Shown here in pieces: positions 34,738 through 44,074 of a DNA stretch of 64,000 nucleotides. The stretch comes from Pontibacter ummariensis. Lineage in GTDB: Bacteria > Bacteroidota > Bacteroidia > Cytophagales > Hymenobacteraceae. A program made the translations under genes and the position numbers. The stretch lies in assembly GCF_900188175.1 (NCBI RefSeq), contig NZ_FZOQ01000003.1, forward strand, positions 62,001 to 126,000, read 5' to 3'. Below the pieces are notes generated by a model, which had not been told where the DNA came from, ran no database searches, and saw nothing but the letters and a program-made list of their open reading frames with translations. How positions within the stretch are numbered: position 1 is the first letter of the stretch; the number at the start of each line of letters is the position of its first letter.

Positions 34738-35751
34738 TCAAAATCCTGGACAAACAATGTCACGGCTTAATTTGGATCTTAAGCGGCTTCTAAACAATTT
34801 GTTAATGTCAACTCGTTCAAAAATTAGTGAAATTTCATTTGCCCCGCCTGCTTCCTCACTAAAACCCTTTATGCCAATATCATGACTAAAACCGAGCTTA
34901 AACTGCTCAAGCTGCAATCCTGCTATTACGGACAAGGTTTGATCTTGGTTAGTTCCACCTGTTACAGGAACTCCGTTGTATATAAGACCTAACGTTAAGG
35001 GTGTGTAAATAGTATACAGTCCTACATCTAACCTGCTGGCATTTAGCTGATGAACATAGGTAGCCGTTGGAGAGAAGCTTAATTCGAAGAGTCTTCCTCG
35101 TTCTTCATAAGACCTGGCATAGAACTTATAGCCAGCAATCGCTGTAAAGCTGAGGGGTAACTCAAACTCTTCTTCAAAGCCATAAGTAGGCTTGTTAAGG
35201 TGAGCGGCTGTAAGACCTACCCAGAACTGATCAGACAAAAGAAGTCCGCCTACTGTAAAGTCTAGGTAATAGCTAGGCTCAAAGCGGTTTGCCTCGGCAG
35301 AGGTAAGGGATACCATGCCATTGTTTGAGAGCTGGTCGCCAAACACCAGGTTATCAAAATTAATGCGCAGGGAACCAACCCCGGCCTGTAGGCCTGCCGA
35401 AAGCGTCAGCTTTTCAGAAAGGTCTGTGTGGTAAGCGTAGCCCCCCGATATCTGCCATTTCTGCAACCCTCCTATGCCGGCCCTGTCTTGCTGCACCAGC
35501 AGGCTAACAGCCCCTTTAGAGTCTGCCAGGCTGTAGTCGGCCGCCAGTTGGTTTGAGATGAAAGAACCGTTGAGGGCGGGCCATTGGTTGCGGTGGGCTA
35601 AAGAAACGCTCCAGTCGTGCCCCAAACCAGCAAAAGCGGGGTTCAGGTACAAGCGGTTAGCATATTGCTGAGAATACTGTACATCCTGCGCCAAAGCTCC
35701 AACCGACCACACAAAACAGAGACATCCCCAAAGTAATTTATGTAAACTCAT
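34738..35751 (-). CDS. PorP/SprF-family type IX secretion membrane protein
   Basis: A 337-residue outer-membrane protein with a signal peptide (cleavage near ALAQD) and a predicted beta-barrel. The N-terminal signature YSQQYANRLYLNPAFAGL, followed by HRNQWPALNGSF, is the PorP/SprF hallmark. Repeated beta-strand patterns (LTLSAGLQAGVGSLRINFDNL and similar) run to the C-terminus. PorP/SprF proteins anchor or display adhesin-type T9SS cargo and are often paired with PorE or SprB genes; none is seen nearby. The gldJ-like gene follows 62 nt downstream and is probably co-transcribed. Confidence 0.88.
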   Translation of the reverse strand: MSLHKLLWGCLCFVWSVGALAQDVQYSQQYANRLYLNPAFAGLGHDWSVSLAHRNQWPALNGSFISNQLAADYSLADSKGAVSLLVQQDRAGIGGLQKWQISGGYAYHTDLSEKLTLSAGLQAGVGSLRINFDNLVFGDQLSNNGMVSLTSAEANRFEPSYYLDFTVGGLLLSDQFWVGLTAAHLNKPTYGFEEEFELPLSFTAIAGYKFYARSYEERGRLFELSFSPTATYVHQLNASRLDVGLYTIYTPLTLGLIYNGVPVTGGTNQDQTLSVIAGLQLEQFKLGFSHDIGIKGFSEEAGGANEISLIFERVDINKLFRSRLRSKLSRDIVCPGF

Positions 35752-35900
35752 GCCTGTACAAAACTCTTAACCGCTACATACTAGTATGCAATATAGCACT
35801 AGAGTCTCTAAAAAAATATTTAGCATGGTTTTAGCTATAAAACATATAGATTCGCTTCTATGTCGAGCTAACCTGTTGAACCTATCAGTACCCGATACAT

Positions 35901-38900
35901 ATGAAAAAAGTAGCAATTGGCTTTTTTATCTTTTTGGCCCTGCTTGTTGCCATAGCAGCCATTGTGCCGGTTCTTTTCAAAGATAAAATCAAGCTGGCCC
36001 TCGATAAAGAGATTGCCAAGAATATTAACGCGGAGGTGTTGTATGAAACCGGCGATGTAAGTCTGTCGCTTCTACGTGACTTTCCGAACCTCTCCTTGGG
36101 GGTAGACAATTTGGCCGTGATCGGAAAAGATTCCTTCCAGACCGATACGCTGGCCGTTATCCCCTCCTTCCGTATGGGCTTGAACCTGGCCAGTGTTATT
36201 GCAGGCGATGAGCTGAAAATAAACTCGATCGTCCTGAACGAGCCGGTTATACGGCTTTTGGTGCTGGAGAGCGGTAAAGCCAACTGGGACATTCTGATAG
36301 AGGACACCACTGCCGTTACAGAGGCAGATACGACTGGTGCCGATTTTAATATGGCCATTAAGCATTGGGAGGTGAACGACGGCACCATTTTTTATGAGGA
36401 CAGGAGTATTCCGTTTGGCTTCGTGGGCTATAACGTGGACCATAGCGGAAGCGGTGACTTTGAGCAAAATGTGTTCGATATGGTGTCGGAGACAACGGCA
36501 GAGCGTTTTGCGGTTACCTACGATGGGGTGAATTACCTGGAGAATGCGAGACTAGCTGCAGCGGTAACCATGGAGATGAACCTGGACGAAGGGCTCTATA
36601 CCTTCAAAGACAATAACATACGCATCAATGAGTTTCCGTTTAGGTTCGACGGTACTATCCTGATGCCGGACGAAGCGATAGATTTCGACCTAACCTTTAG
36701 TGCCTTAGAAACTGATTTCCGAAACGTGCTGTCGGTTGTACCCGGCATGTACAGCGAAGAGTTTGCAAGCATTACCACAGAAGGTAAGCTAAGCTTTGAG
36801 GGGTATCTGAAAGGCCGTATGATTGATACCCTGATGCCGGGGTATGGGGTAGACCTGAAAATAGTGGACGGGATGTTTAAGTACCCTGAACTGCCGGAGG
36901 CGGCCCGCAATATTAACGTGGACATGAGTGTGGCAAGTGCTGACGGAACACCGGCGAACACGAATGTTGCCATCAGGGAATTCCACATGGAGCTAGGTAA
37001 GAACCCGGTAGATGCCCAGGTGGTGATCGAGGGCCTGGAGACGATGAAAGTGGCGGGTAACGTGCAGGCGAAGATTAACCTGGCCGAGATGACGCAGGTG
37101 TTTTCGGTAGAGGGTATGACACTGCGCGGTCTCTTGCGCGTAGATGCCGAAGCAAAAGGCGTTTACAGCGAGACCTCCATGCCTGTTATTGAGGCCGATC
37201 TTAATCTTACGGACGGTTACGTAAAATCGGAGGAGTTCCCGGCCCCTATCCAAAACCTGAACATGCTGGCCACGGTGGTGAACACGACCGGCAACACCGA
37301 CGATACCCGTGTCGACATAAAGCGCTTTAACATGCAGCTCGACGGGGAACCCCTGGAAGGACGTGCCTTGATTGTGGGAGTAGACAAGCCCGCTTTCGAT
37401 TTTAAAGTGGATGGTGTCTTAGACCTGACCAAACTGACGAAGATCTTCCCCTTAGAGAACACTACTTTGGCGGGCGTGATCAAAGCGAACGTAGCCGCAA
37501 AAGGTAAGTTGAGCGACATAGAGGCTGAGAAATACCAGAACATACAGGCAAACGGTACTGTGGCGGTAAACGACCTGAAGTACGTGAGCGAGGATTTGCC
37601 GAATGGCCTGCGCATAGACAAGGCCGCCGCAACCTTTAACAGTGACCGTGTTCAGGTGCAGAGCCTGAGTGGTTACCTGGGCAAAAGCGATATCCGGGCT
37701 ACGGGTACTGTCTCAAATTATCTGGGCTATGCCTTGGCAGACGACCAGCCTTTGCGCGGCGAGTTTAACATCAGCTCTAACCGGTTTGACGTGAACGAGT
37801 GGATGGTGGACGATGAAGGAGCCCCTGCCGATGCCTCTACCGAAGGTGTGGTGGAAGTGCCGGAAAACCTGGACGTCACCTTGAACATAGATGCCAAAGA
37901 GGTAGTGTACACGGACCTGAAGCTAAATAATGTGACCGGCCAAGTTTTGGTGAAGGATAAAATTGCCAGGTTGAATAAGGTAGGCTTTAATACCTTGGGT
38001 GGTACGTTTGCTGCCAGTGGTACTTATAACACGCAAGACCTGCAGCGTCCGCTCTTCGATATGAAGCTGGATGTGCAGAACCTGGGCTTTAAGGAGGCGT
38101 TCAACTCCTTTAACACGGTAAAGGCCTTCGCGCCAATCGCCGGTGTGCTGGAGGGTAAGTTCTCCACTAACTTCGCTTTTGCGGGGGAGCTTGGACAGGA
38201 CATGGTGCCGGTGTTCCAGACCCTGGATGGCACCGGTGTGATAAAAGTACTGCGCGCAGCTGTGCGTGACGTACCGCTGGTAAATAAGATAAGCAGCCTG
38301 ACCAACTTCGAAGAGTTACGCAGTTTTGTGGTAGAGAACAGGATCATCGATGCGGAGATCGTAGATGGCAAGCTAGTGGTGAAGCCTTTTGAAATGAACG
38401 TAGGCAACATCGACATGACAGTGGGTGGTAGCACGAGTGCGGATGGCGGACTGGATTATGTGACGGCGCTGAACGTGCCGGCCGGTAAAGTTGGTAAAGC
38501 CGTTACGTCGCGTCTTGCCGGTATCTTGGGCAGAGAAGACATGACGGAAATGGAGCGGGTAACCCTGAAGCTAAGCGTTGGAGGTACCTATACCGATCCG
38601 AAAGTAGGGCTGGTAGGAGGATCCGTGAAAGAGAAGGCCACAGACTTTGTGCGTGATGCGGTTGAGAATAAGCTGGATGACGCCCGCCAGCAGGTAGACC
38701 AGCGTAAGCAGCAGCTGCAGGATAGCCTGCAAGCTGAGCTGAACCGGAGAAAGCAGGAGGCTGAGCAAAAGGCACTGGAAGCTTTGGAGAAGAAACGCCA
38801 GGAGGCCGCGCAGCAGGTAAAGAAAGAAGCTGCTGACAGAGTGGGAGGCTTTCTGAAGCAAATTGTTAAACCGGCTCCGGCGACCAAGCCAGACACCGCG

Positions 38901-38921
38901 AAGACAGGTACGAACCAGTAA
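35901..38921 (+). CDS. AsmA-family envelope protein
   Basis: A 1006-residue protein with one N-terminal TM (MKKVAIGFFIFLALLVAIAAIV) and a very long periplasmic part. The AsmA N-terminal pattern is present (LDKEIAKNINAEVLYETGDVSL, then RDFPNLSLGVDNL). The middle is a repetitive beta-rich region with recurring 'adgyv/DGvldL' strands. The final 100 residues are a Gln/Lys/Arg-rich helix (coiled coil). AsmA-like proteins form bridges that move phospholipids or affect outer-membrane assembly. The C-terminal helix is not part of the usual domain. It is divergent from the porP/sprF gene and ends at a strong terminator. Confidence 0.85.
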   Translation: MKKVAIGFFIFLALLVAIAAIVPVLFKDKIKLALDKEIAKNINAEVLYETGDVSLSLLRDFPNLSLGVDNLAVIGKDSFQTDTLAVIPSFRMGLNLASVIAGDELKINSIVLNEPVIRLLVLESGKANWDILIEDTTAVTEADTTGADFNMAIKHWEVNDGTIFYEDRSIPFGFVGYNVDHSGSGDFEQNVFDMVSETTAERFAVTYDGVNYLENARLAAAVTMEMNLDEGLYTFKDNNIRINEFPFRFDGTILMPDEAIDFDLTFSALETDFRNVLSVVPGMYSEEFASITTEGKLSFEGYLKGRMIDTLMPGYGVDLKIVDGMFKYPELPEAARNINVDMSVASADGTPANTNVAIREFHMELGKNPVDAQVVIEGLETMKVAGNVQAKINLAEMTQVFSVEGMTLRGLLRVDAEAKGVYSETSMPVIEADLNLTDGYVKSEEFPAPIQNLNMLATVVNTTGNTDDTRVDIKRFNMQLDGEPLEGRALIVGVDKPAFDFKVDGVLDLTKLTKIFPLENTTLAGVIKANVAAKGKLSDIEAEKYQNIQANGTVAVNDLKYVSEDLPNGLRIDKAAATFNSDRVQVQSLSGYLGKSDIRATGTVSNYLGYALADDQPLRGEFNISSNRFDVNEWMVDDEGAPADASTEGVVEVPENLDVTLNIDAKEVVYTDLKLNNVTGQVLVKDKIARLNKVGFNTLGGTFAASGTYNTQDLQRPLFDMKLDVQNLGFKEAFNSFNTVKAFAPIAGVLEGKFSTNFAFAGELGQDMVPVFQTLDGTGVIKVLRAAVRDVPLVNKISSLTNFEELRSFVVENRIIDAEIVDGKLVVKPFEMNVGNIDMTVGGSTSADGGLDYVTALNVPAGKVGKAVTSRLAGILGREDMTEMERVTLKLSVGGTYTDPKVGLVGGSVKEKATDFVRDAVENKLDDARQQVDQRKQQLQDSLQAELNRRKQEAEQKALEALEKKRQEAAQQVKKEAADRVGGFLKQIVKPAPATKPDTAKTGTNQ

Positions 38922-38957
38922 GCCTTTTGGATAAAAGACTTCTAGACAAAGGATGAC

Positions 38958-39008
38958 TAACAAAAGAAAAGGAGCTCCTCACGTGGAAGGGCTCCTTTTC
39001 TTTTGTTA
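38958..39008 (+). terminator. Terminator of the AsmA-like gene
   Basis: An 18-bp perfect stem (38958-38975 and 38991-39008), 15-nt loop; the 3' arm contains CTTTTCTTTTG, giving a T-rich end on the plus strand. Confidence 0.85.
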
Positions 39009-39122
39009 ATCTATGTAATCTCAGATGAGACAGTCAAGACAACTGCGTTGGCCTAAGTATGAGCTTCCTTTTTATCTTTCTTCTTTTGTCCTTCATTCTT
39101 CGTCTAGCAGTTCTCTATCCTC

Positions 39123-39599
39123 CTAGTACACTTGCCCCATTAGCTCACGCACGTAGGTCACATAATCGGTGTTGGGTGGGGTGTGGCCGTTTTTGCGCAG
39201 GTCAGTGGCTACCTGTGCACGGTGGTAGGTAGCGTGGTTAAAGGCATGGGTCAGGATGTCTAGTACGCGGGTGCTGTACTTGTTGCCCTGGCTGTTAGTG
39301 TAATCGATCAGGCGGTTAAACTCTGTTTCATCCGCTTGCTGCACCAGCTCTGCAATGCGGTAAGAAGCGAAGGCGTGCAGCTTTTTCAGCTCTTCCAGGT
39401 TGTGCTCCTGCCATACTTTTACAGGGCTCTCAGTGCCGGTAATACGGGCAATCCAGATGGCCTGCGCATTCAGGGCATGGCTGAACAGGCGAAGGGAATT
39501 AGCAGGTACCTCTGGCAAGCTGCTGAACACGTCTAACATCGTTTTGTTAGCCCAGATGTTGTATTCCGATAGGTTTTTAAGTACGTCGTTTCCTGTCAT
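39123..39599 (-). CDS. DinB-family metal-binding protein
   Basis: A 158-residue four-helix-bundle protein of the DinB/YfiT type. The metal-ligand histidines appear in NIWANKTMLDV/LFSHALNAQAIW and in LTHAFNHATYHRAQVATDLR. Relatives are thiol transferases (for example with bacillithiol or mycothiol) or of unknown function. The DinB name comes from damage-inducible genes in Bacillus, but damage control is not shown here. The DUF6970 lipoprotein gene lies 1 nt upstream on the same strand, so the pair is an operon. Confidence 0.87.
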   Translation of the reverse strand: MTGNDVLKNLSEYNIWANKTMLDVFSSLPEVPANSLRLFSHALNAQAIWIARITGTESPVKVWQEHNLEELKKLHAFASYRIAELVQQADETEFNRLIDYTNSQGNKYSTRVLDILTHAFNHATYHRAQVATDLRKNGHTPPNTDYVTYVRELMGQVY

Positions 39600-39600
39600 T

Positions 39601-39990
39601 TTATTTTTGTTCTCGTTTATCTTCCCAAACTAAAGTTTCGTTTTGGCGCTGCTCCACAAAATCAGGGCAGCGGCCGTCTCCCCTACCTGTAAAGCCTCCG
39701 TCCGGCTCGCACAGGACCTTGCCCGCTGCGTCGAAGAGTTTACCCGGTACATCGCAGCAGCGGCCCGTGAGGTAATACACTTCCTGCCCTTTGTACGTGT
39801 AGCGGTAAATTTTGGCAGGTGGGTTTGCTGACCGCTCCTGTTCTAACTCCTGAACCAGGCTGCTAAGCCAGGGACTGCTTTTCGTGTCCATGCTTTCTGA
39901 TGCCTGAGGAGGTGTATCCGGTTGGCAACCTGCCAAGAGTAGGAGCAAAGCGCCTGCTGCCCAAAAGTACTTTGTTTTTAAGGCTATCAT
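39601..39990 (-). CDS. Small lipoprotein, DUF6970-like
   Basis: A 129-residue lipoprotein. The signal peptide ends LLLLAGC (Cys at about 22), followed by a Ser/Pro-rich linker. The folded part has the pattern YRYTYKGQEVYYLTGRCCDVPGKLFDAAGKVLCEPDGGFTGRGDGRCPDF, with four cysteines that probably form two disulfides; I recognise this as DUF6970. Function unknown. The stop codon lies 1 nt before the dinB-type start, so the two are co-transcribed; a link in function is not evident. Confidence 0.8.
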   Translation of the reverse strand: MIALKTKYFWAAGALLLLLAGCQPDTPPQASESMDTKSSPWLSSLVQELEQERSANPPAKIYRYTYKGQEVYYLTGRCCDVPGKLFDAAGKVLCEPDGGFTGRGDGRCPDFVEQRQNETLVWEDKREQK

Positions 39991-40044
39991 GGCGGTTTAA
40001 AATTTTGTGCTAAGGTACTAAACCCTCCCCTCTAAAAGAAGCTC

Positions 40045-40425
40045 CTAAAAGTACAGCTTTACGAAAGCAAGCAGGTAAGGTAAAAAAATGATGGCGCCAA
40101 TGACGGCAGCCGTAACGGAAGCTGCCAATACAGCCCCCGCAGCCAGATCCTTTGTTTTACCTGCCAGCTGGTGCCACTCCGGAGACACCAGGTTCGTAAG
40201 TGTTTCGAGTGCCGTGTTCATGATCTCAGCTGTAAAGACCAGCCCGATGCTCCCCAGCAGCAGGCACCACTCTATTTTTGTGACGCCACATAAAAAACCC
40301 GCCACTACCACGCCAACAGTTGACAGGGCGTGCAGGCGCATGTGCGGCTCTGACCGTATGGCTGAATTCAAGCCCCGGAAGGCAAATTTAAAGCTGTTGT
40401 AGCGTTTCTTGAAGTAAGTGCGCAA
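40045..40425 (-). CDS. dgkA: Diacylglycerol/undecaprenol kinase (DgkA family)
   Basis: A small three-TM integral membrane kinase that phosphorylates diacylglycerol or undecaprenol for lipid recycling. The motif YNSFKFAFRGLNSAIRSEPHMRLH opens the protein; EIMNTALETLTNLVSPEWHQ and KTKDLAAGAVL are the catalytic signature of the family. I place the start at the TTG at 40425 (then RTYFKKRYNSF), which gives 126 residues, the normal size. The frame is open from an ATG at 40584, but that extension has no homology and would overlap the divergent msrA start by 19 nt. The start is therefore uncertain, the identity is not. Confidence 0.85.
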   Translation of the reverse strand: MRTYFKKRYNSFKFAFRGLNSAIRSEPHMRLHALSTVGVVVAGFLCGVTKIEWCLLLGSIGLVFTAEIMNTALETLTNLVSPEWHQLAGKTKDLAAGAVLAASVTAAVIGAIIFLPYLLAFVKLYF

Positions 40426-40565
40426 AGCAGGTGCGTATAGTACAAAAGGCTTATACTTGGCTAAGATAAATGAGTTAAGGGAAAGAGTACAGCCTTCTGC
40501 CGGTTCTTTATGACCTAGGGGCTTATCAGTTCGTAAAAGAAGCCAGTAAAGAACACCTGTAGCCC

Positions 40566-41249
40566 ATGCCTGAGTCTTATGCAAACAAACCTCCTGTTGA
40601 TCTTACAGTACCTGCTCAACTAGAGACAGCCACCTTCTCTATGGGATGCTTCTGGAGTCCCGACGCCCTCTTCGGCAGTGTGGAGGGTGTGGTACGTACG
40701 CGTGTAGGCTATGCAGGCGGCTCTACATTAAGCCCTACTTACTGGCGTCTGGCAGATCATGTTGAAACAGTACAGCTGGACTATGACCCTGACAAAATAA
40801 CTTACCAGGACCTGCTGCAGCTTTTCTTCTCCAACCACAAGCCAACCCGGGAGCCCTGGAAGCGGCAGTATGCTTCAGCCATTTTCTACCATAATCAGGA
40901 ACAGGAAAGACTGAGCCAGGAGGCGAAAGAGATGCTGGAGGCACAGCTTGGGCAGAAGGTCTATACCGAACGATCGCTTTACAAGGCTTTTTACCTGGCA
41001 GAGGATCGCCATCAGAAGTACAAACTGCAGCGGCAACCAACATTATGGGAGGAGTTTCGGGCGATGTATCCTGAGATGGTGGAACTTGTGAATTCCACAG
41101 CTGCTGCCCGTGTGAATGCTTACCTCTATGGCTACGGCAGCAGGGAAAAACTGGAAGAGGAAGTCGCTTGTTTTGGTCTCTCCCCTGCCGGTCAGAAACT
41201 CTTGCTTGAAAAGGCCCGCGCCCCAAAAGAAATAAGCTGCGGGCGGTAA
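40566..41249 (+). CDS. msrA: Peptide-methionine (S)-S-oxide reductase
   Basis: A 227-residue MsrA, which reduces S-methionine sulfoxide in proteins and free Met. The catalytic GCFW motif is at about 28-31 (SMGCFWSPDALFGSVEGV). VRTRVGYAGGSTLSPTY and HVETVQLDYDP follow as expected. The E. coli-type GDHxE becomes ADHVE here. The C-terminus is longer than the minimal enzyme and holds one further Cys (CFGLSPAG) and another at the very end (ISCGR), which could be resolving cysteines. Two MsrB genes lie 1.1 kb downstream on the opposite strand, so both sulfoxide stereoisomers are covered at this locus. Confidence 0.88.
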   Translation: MPESYANKPPVDLTVPAQLETATFSMGCFWSPDALFGSVEGVVRTRVGYAGGSTLSPTYWRLADHVETVQLDYDPDKITYQDLLQLFFSNHKPTREPWKRQYASAIFYHNQEQERLSQEAKEMLEAQLGQKVYTERSLYKAFYLAEDRHQKYKLQRQPTLWEEFRAMYPEMVELVNSTAAARVNAYLYGYGSREKLEEEVACFGLSPAGQKLLLEKARAPKEISCGR

Positions 41250-41386
41250 AGCTATACTACCTTGTCTCCTAGTCTATCATCCACTTCAACAATCAATTAT
41301 AAGAATAGTTTGCTTTATAACTATAAAATTAGTTAATTGATATAAGCTTAAAGGTGAGCTGCTTACGGTATCTTTAAAACAAGCCT

Positions 41387-42313
41387 ATGAAAACACCGTT
41401 CTACCCTTCTCTTCTGTTGCTGCTTGGTCTACTTTCCTGTACTCCGGATATCTATAAAAGGCCTGTAACGATAGATCAGCTAGAATTCTCTAACACGGCA
41501 GGAGAAAAATATGAGGAGCAGTTCCAGCGCGTAAACGGCTGGTTTTTGCAGAAAATAAAAGGGCTTGAGGAGGAAAAGCAGATCTTCCGGATTGATACCA
41601 CTGCCAAAAAACGCTACCGCAAGTATAACCACACCTTAGTAGCCTCTTTAGAGCCTTTGGAGATAAGCGAAGAGCCAGGCGTATACTACCAACTATACCT
41701 GCGGCCAAACAGTGGGACCGGCAAGATCAAAGGGGGCGTGCAAGCGGACATGTACAATGAGCTAAAGCTTTTCTCTCCAGAGAAGCTCTTCCTGCAGCAC
41801 AAGCAGCAATACTACACAGACAGTATCGTGACCGGTCCTTTTAACCGGTTGGTACCTGTGCAGGAGTTATATGCCCCTGTTAACATGGCGGAGCCAGGCA
41901 TTATCAGCTTTTCTGTAGATAGGATCAGCTTCCCGAAAGGCTTTAAGAAGCGCCAGAAGGAAAGCATCATCCGGATCGTAAACAACTCAATTGTGTTGAT
42001 GCAGCAACGAAGTGCCGGCAAAGACCCGAAAAAAGCCATGGTCTTTAACTACTATCCCAACTACAGCATGAAAACAGGTAAAAAACCTTCTTCCTATGCT
42101 GTGAACCTAAACGTTACGGATGATCCGGTTACTGATAAGATCACAGTACACATCAGCAGCCCAGGGTACACGCCCGACAAGTGGCAAAGCACAGAAGCTA
42201 CCTTCAATAGAAAGGACTTTTTGGCAGGACATGATTATGAAGCTAACCAAAGGCTCGGCTTTCTGGCTCCCGGATTCCTTAGCAGGCTATACTATACCAA
42301 GAAAAAGGGTTAA
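41387..42313 (+). CDS. Predicted lipoprotein of unknown function
   Basis: A 308-residue exported protein. The signal peptide MKTPFYPSLLLLLGLLSC ends in a lipobox with Cys at 18. The mature part has a conserved-looking helix (EKYEEQFQRVNGWFLQKIKGLEEE), then a mostly beta region. A Lys-rich SFPKGFKKRQKESIIRIVNNSIVL segment lies near the middle. I do not recognise a family. It is on the plus strand after msrA by 137 nt, with its own AT-rich upstream region, and ends 3 nt before the convergent msrB. Confidence 0.65.
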   Translation: MKTPFYPSLLLLLGLLSCTPDIYKRPVTIDQLEFSNTAGEKYEEQFQRVNGWFLQKIKGLEEEKQIFRIDTTAKKRYRKYNHTLVASLEPLEISEEPGVYYQLYLRPNSGTGKIKGGVQADMYNELKLFSPEKLFLQHKQQYYTDSIVTGPFNRLVPVQELYAPVNMAEPGIISFSVDRISFPKGFKKRQKESIIRIVNNSIVLMQQRSAGKDPKKAMVFNYYPNYSMKTGKKPSSYAVNLNVTDDPVTDKITVHISSPGYTPDKWQSTEATFNRKDFLAGHDYEANQRLGFLAPGFLSRLYYTKKKG

Positions 42314-42316
42314 ACT

Positions 42317-42631
42317 TCAGGTGCCGGCTTCGGCTTTTATCGCATCCGCGTTAATACAATAGCGCACATGTGTAGGTGTTCGGGCGTCATCAAAGAGATG
42401 CCCTAAGTGCTGCTTGCAATGGTTGCAGAGCAACTGAATACGGTCTCGGCCATAGGTATCCAGCGGGTTATGCTGCACGTTCTCCCCTACCTGTGACCAG
42501 AAACTTGGGAAGCCGGAGCCTACCTCAAATTTCTTACTGGCCTCGAATAAAGTAGTACCGCAGCGGGAGCAAACATAAAAGCCTTCTTGCTGCTCTTGCT
42601 TGGAGGGATCTATTTTCTGATTGCGGACCAT
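42317..42631 (-). CDS. msrB: Peptide-methionine (R)-S-oxide reductase, short paralogue
   Basis: A 104-residue SelR/MsrB domain. Two CxxC pairs bind structural zinc (CSRCGTTLF and CNHCKQHLGHLF), FEVGSGFPSFW matches the family's SGWPSF region, and RYCINADAI holds the catalytic Cys. It is shorter than usual and lacks the leading helices present in the paralogue at 42676, but every catalytic and zinc residue I expect is present. It follows that paralogue on the same strand by 44 nt, so the two probably form an operon. Confidence 0.85.
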   Translation of the reverse strand: MVRNQKIDPSKQEQQEGFYVCSRCGTTLFEASKKFEVGSGFPSFWSQVGENVQHNPLDTYGRDRIQLLCNHCKQHLGHLFDDARTPTHVRYCINADAIKAEAGT

Positions 42632-42675
42632 GTCAAAATTAAAACAGCTGCCTGTTCGCAGCTGCTTGTTCTATA

Positions 42676-43074
42676 TTACTGTTTCTCCAGTTCTTCTATC
42701 GGCACAAACTTCATGGAGAGGGAGTTTACACAGTGGCGAATATTTTTTGGTGTCAGGTACTCTCCCTCAAACACGTGGCCCAGGTGCCCTCCGCAGTTGG
42801 CACACACGATCTCGGTACGACGGCCATCCGGGTCCGGAACCCGCTTTACAGCGCCTGTTATCTCATCATCAAAGCTAGGCCAGCCACAGTGCGACTCAAA
42901 CTTGTACTCAGAGGTATAAAGCGGATTATTGCAGCGGCGGCACAGGTACACACCCTCCGCCTTATTGTGTTCGTACTCGCCTGTACCCGGGTACTCTGTG
43001 CCCTTATGCACAATAATGCGGGCTTCTTCCGGGGTTAGTTTATTATATTCTGATGGGTCTTTTGCTACTTTCAT
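42676..43074 (-). CDS. msrB: Peptide-methionine (R)-S-oxide reductase
   Basis: A 132-residue MsrB that reduces R-methionine sulfoxide. Starts with [29 protein letters not shown], the normal N-terminal helices. Zinc ligands are CRRCNNPLY and [12 protein letters not shown]; substrate-binding HCGWPSF and catalytic [13 protein letters not shown] are present. It has everything of the standard enzyme. The shorter MsrB gene follows it on the same strand, and MsrA is convergent nearby; these three form a protein-repair cluster. Confidence 0.92.
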   Translation of the reverse strand: MKVAKDPSEYNKLTPEEARIIVHKGTEYPGTGEYEHNKAEGVYLCRRCNNPLYTSEYKFESHCGWPSFDDEITGAVKRVPDPDGRRTEIVCANCGGHLGHVFEGEYLTPKNIRHCVNSLSMKFVPIEELEKQ

Positions 43075-43297
43075 AGGTTTTCGTTTTGCTCTTTTGTAGG
43101 TGTACTTGTATAAACAAACAACGCGCCGAAAGGGTTTGGATGTCAGTATGTCTTGTAGTTTACTTTACATGGGCTTGGTGCGCTTACAGGAGCGACAGCG
43201 GCCTAAGCAACGGGAGCTTTGGGACTAACCTCTTTTTTACTTTTCTGTTAATTGCTCCTGGCACAGTTTCAGAATCAGTCCGGGAACCTTGCTTCTG

Positions 43298-44074
43298 CTA
43301 AGCCCCCTGCCCTACAAATTGGGAAAGGCCACCGTCCATAAAATAAGTAGAGCCGGTAACATAGTCGGCATCCGGGGAGGCCAGGAAAACCGCTACTTTG
43401 GCAATCTCTTCCGGTTTACCGGCCCGTTTCATCGGAATGTGCTGCTCACTCTTCTCACGTTTCGCTTTATCTTCCAGGGCCTCCTGGTTCATAGGGGTCA
43501 GGATCATGCCGGGGGCAATGTTGTTCACCGTGATGCCTTCTTCGGCCAGTTCCAGGGCCAGAGTACGGGCCAGGTTGCGAACACCTGCCTTCGAGGCACA
43601 ATAATCTGCTGTGCCAGCCGACACAATCTCTTCGTGTACAGAAGATACGTTGATGATTTTGCCCTGCCCACCTTTTTGTTGACGGTGCCGGATAAAAGCG
43701 CGGGAGCAAAAGAAGGTGCCGTACAGGTTGGTGCGAATTGTCCTGTCGAAAGTCTCCGTGCTCATATCGGCTACATAAATGCCCGAGCCGTTCACGGCGG
43801 CGTTGTTCACGAGTATGTCTAAAGCACCAAACTCTTTAGTTGCCTGCTCAAACAGTTGCGCTACTTCCTGCTCCTGGCTAATGTCTACCTGCACTGTTAT
43901 GCCTTTCCTGTTCTGCTGCTGCCCCCCTTTAAGGGTATCTTCAGCTCCTTTCTTGTCTGTGTGATAACAGATCACCACGTCTGCCCCTTCTTGCGCGAAC
44001 GCTATGGCCGTGGCTTGCCCAATACCTGAGTCCGATCCTGTTATCAGGGCTACTTTTCCTGTTAGTCTCTGCAT
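43298..44074 (-). CDS. Short-chain dehydrogenase/reductase (glucose 1-dehydrogenase-like)
   Basis: A 258-residue classical SDR that uses NAD(P). Residues 10-18 hold GSDSGIGQA (cofactor loop TGxxxGIG), then NNAAVNGSG, and the catalytic Ser-Tyr-Lys in VSSVHEEIVSAGTADYCASKAG. PGMILTPMN and YFMDGGLSQF close the domain. The nearest familiar type is the glucose 1-dehydrogenase-like group of stress-linked SDRs, but the substrate is not readable from the sequence. It is followed by the msrB operon 224 nt downstream without a shared promoter signal. No operon partner is clear. Confidence 0.87.
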   Translation of the reverse strand: MQRLTGKVALITGSDSGIGQATAIAFAQEGADVVICYHTDKKGAEDTLKGGQQQNRKGITVQVDISQEQEVAQLFEQATKEFGALDILVNNAAVNGSGIYVADMSTETFDRTIRTNLYGTFFCSRAFIRHRQQKGGQGKIINVSSVHEEIVSAGTADYCASKAGVRNLARTLALELAEEGITVNNIAPGMILTPMNQEALEDKAKREKSEQHIPMKRAGKPEEIAKVAVFLASPDADYVTGSTYFMDGGLSQFVGQGA

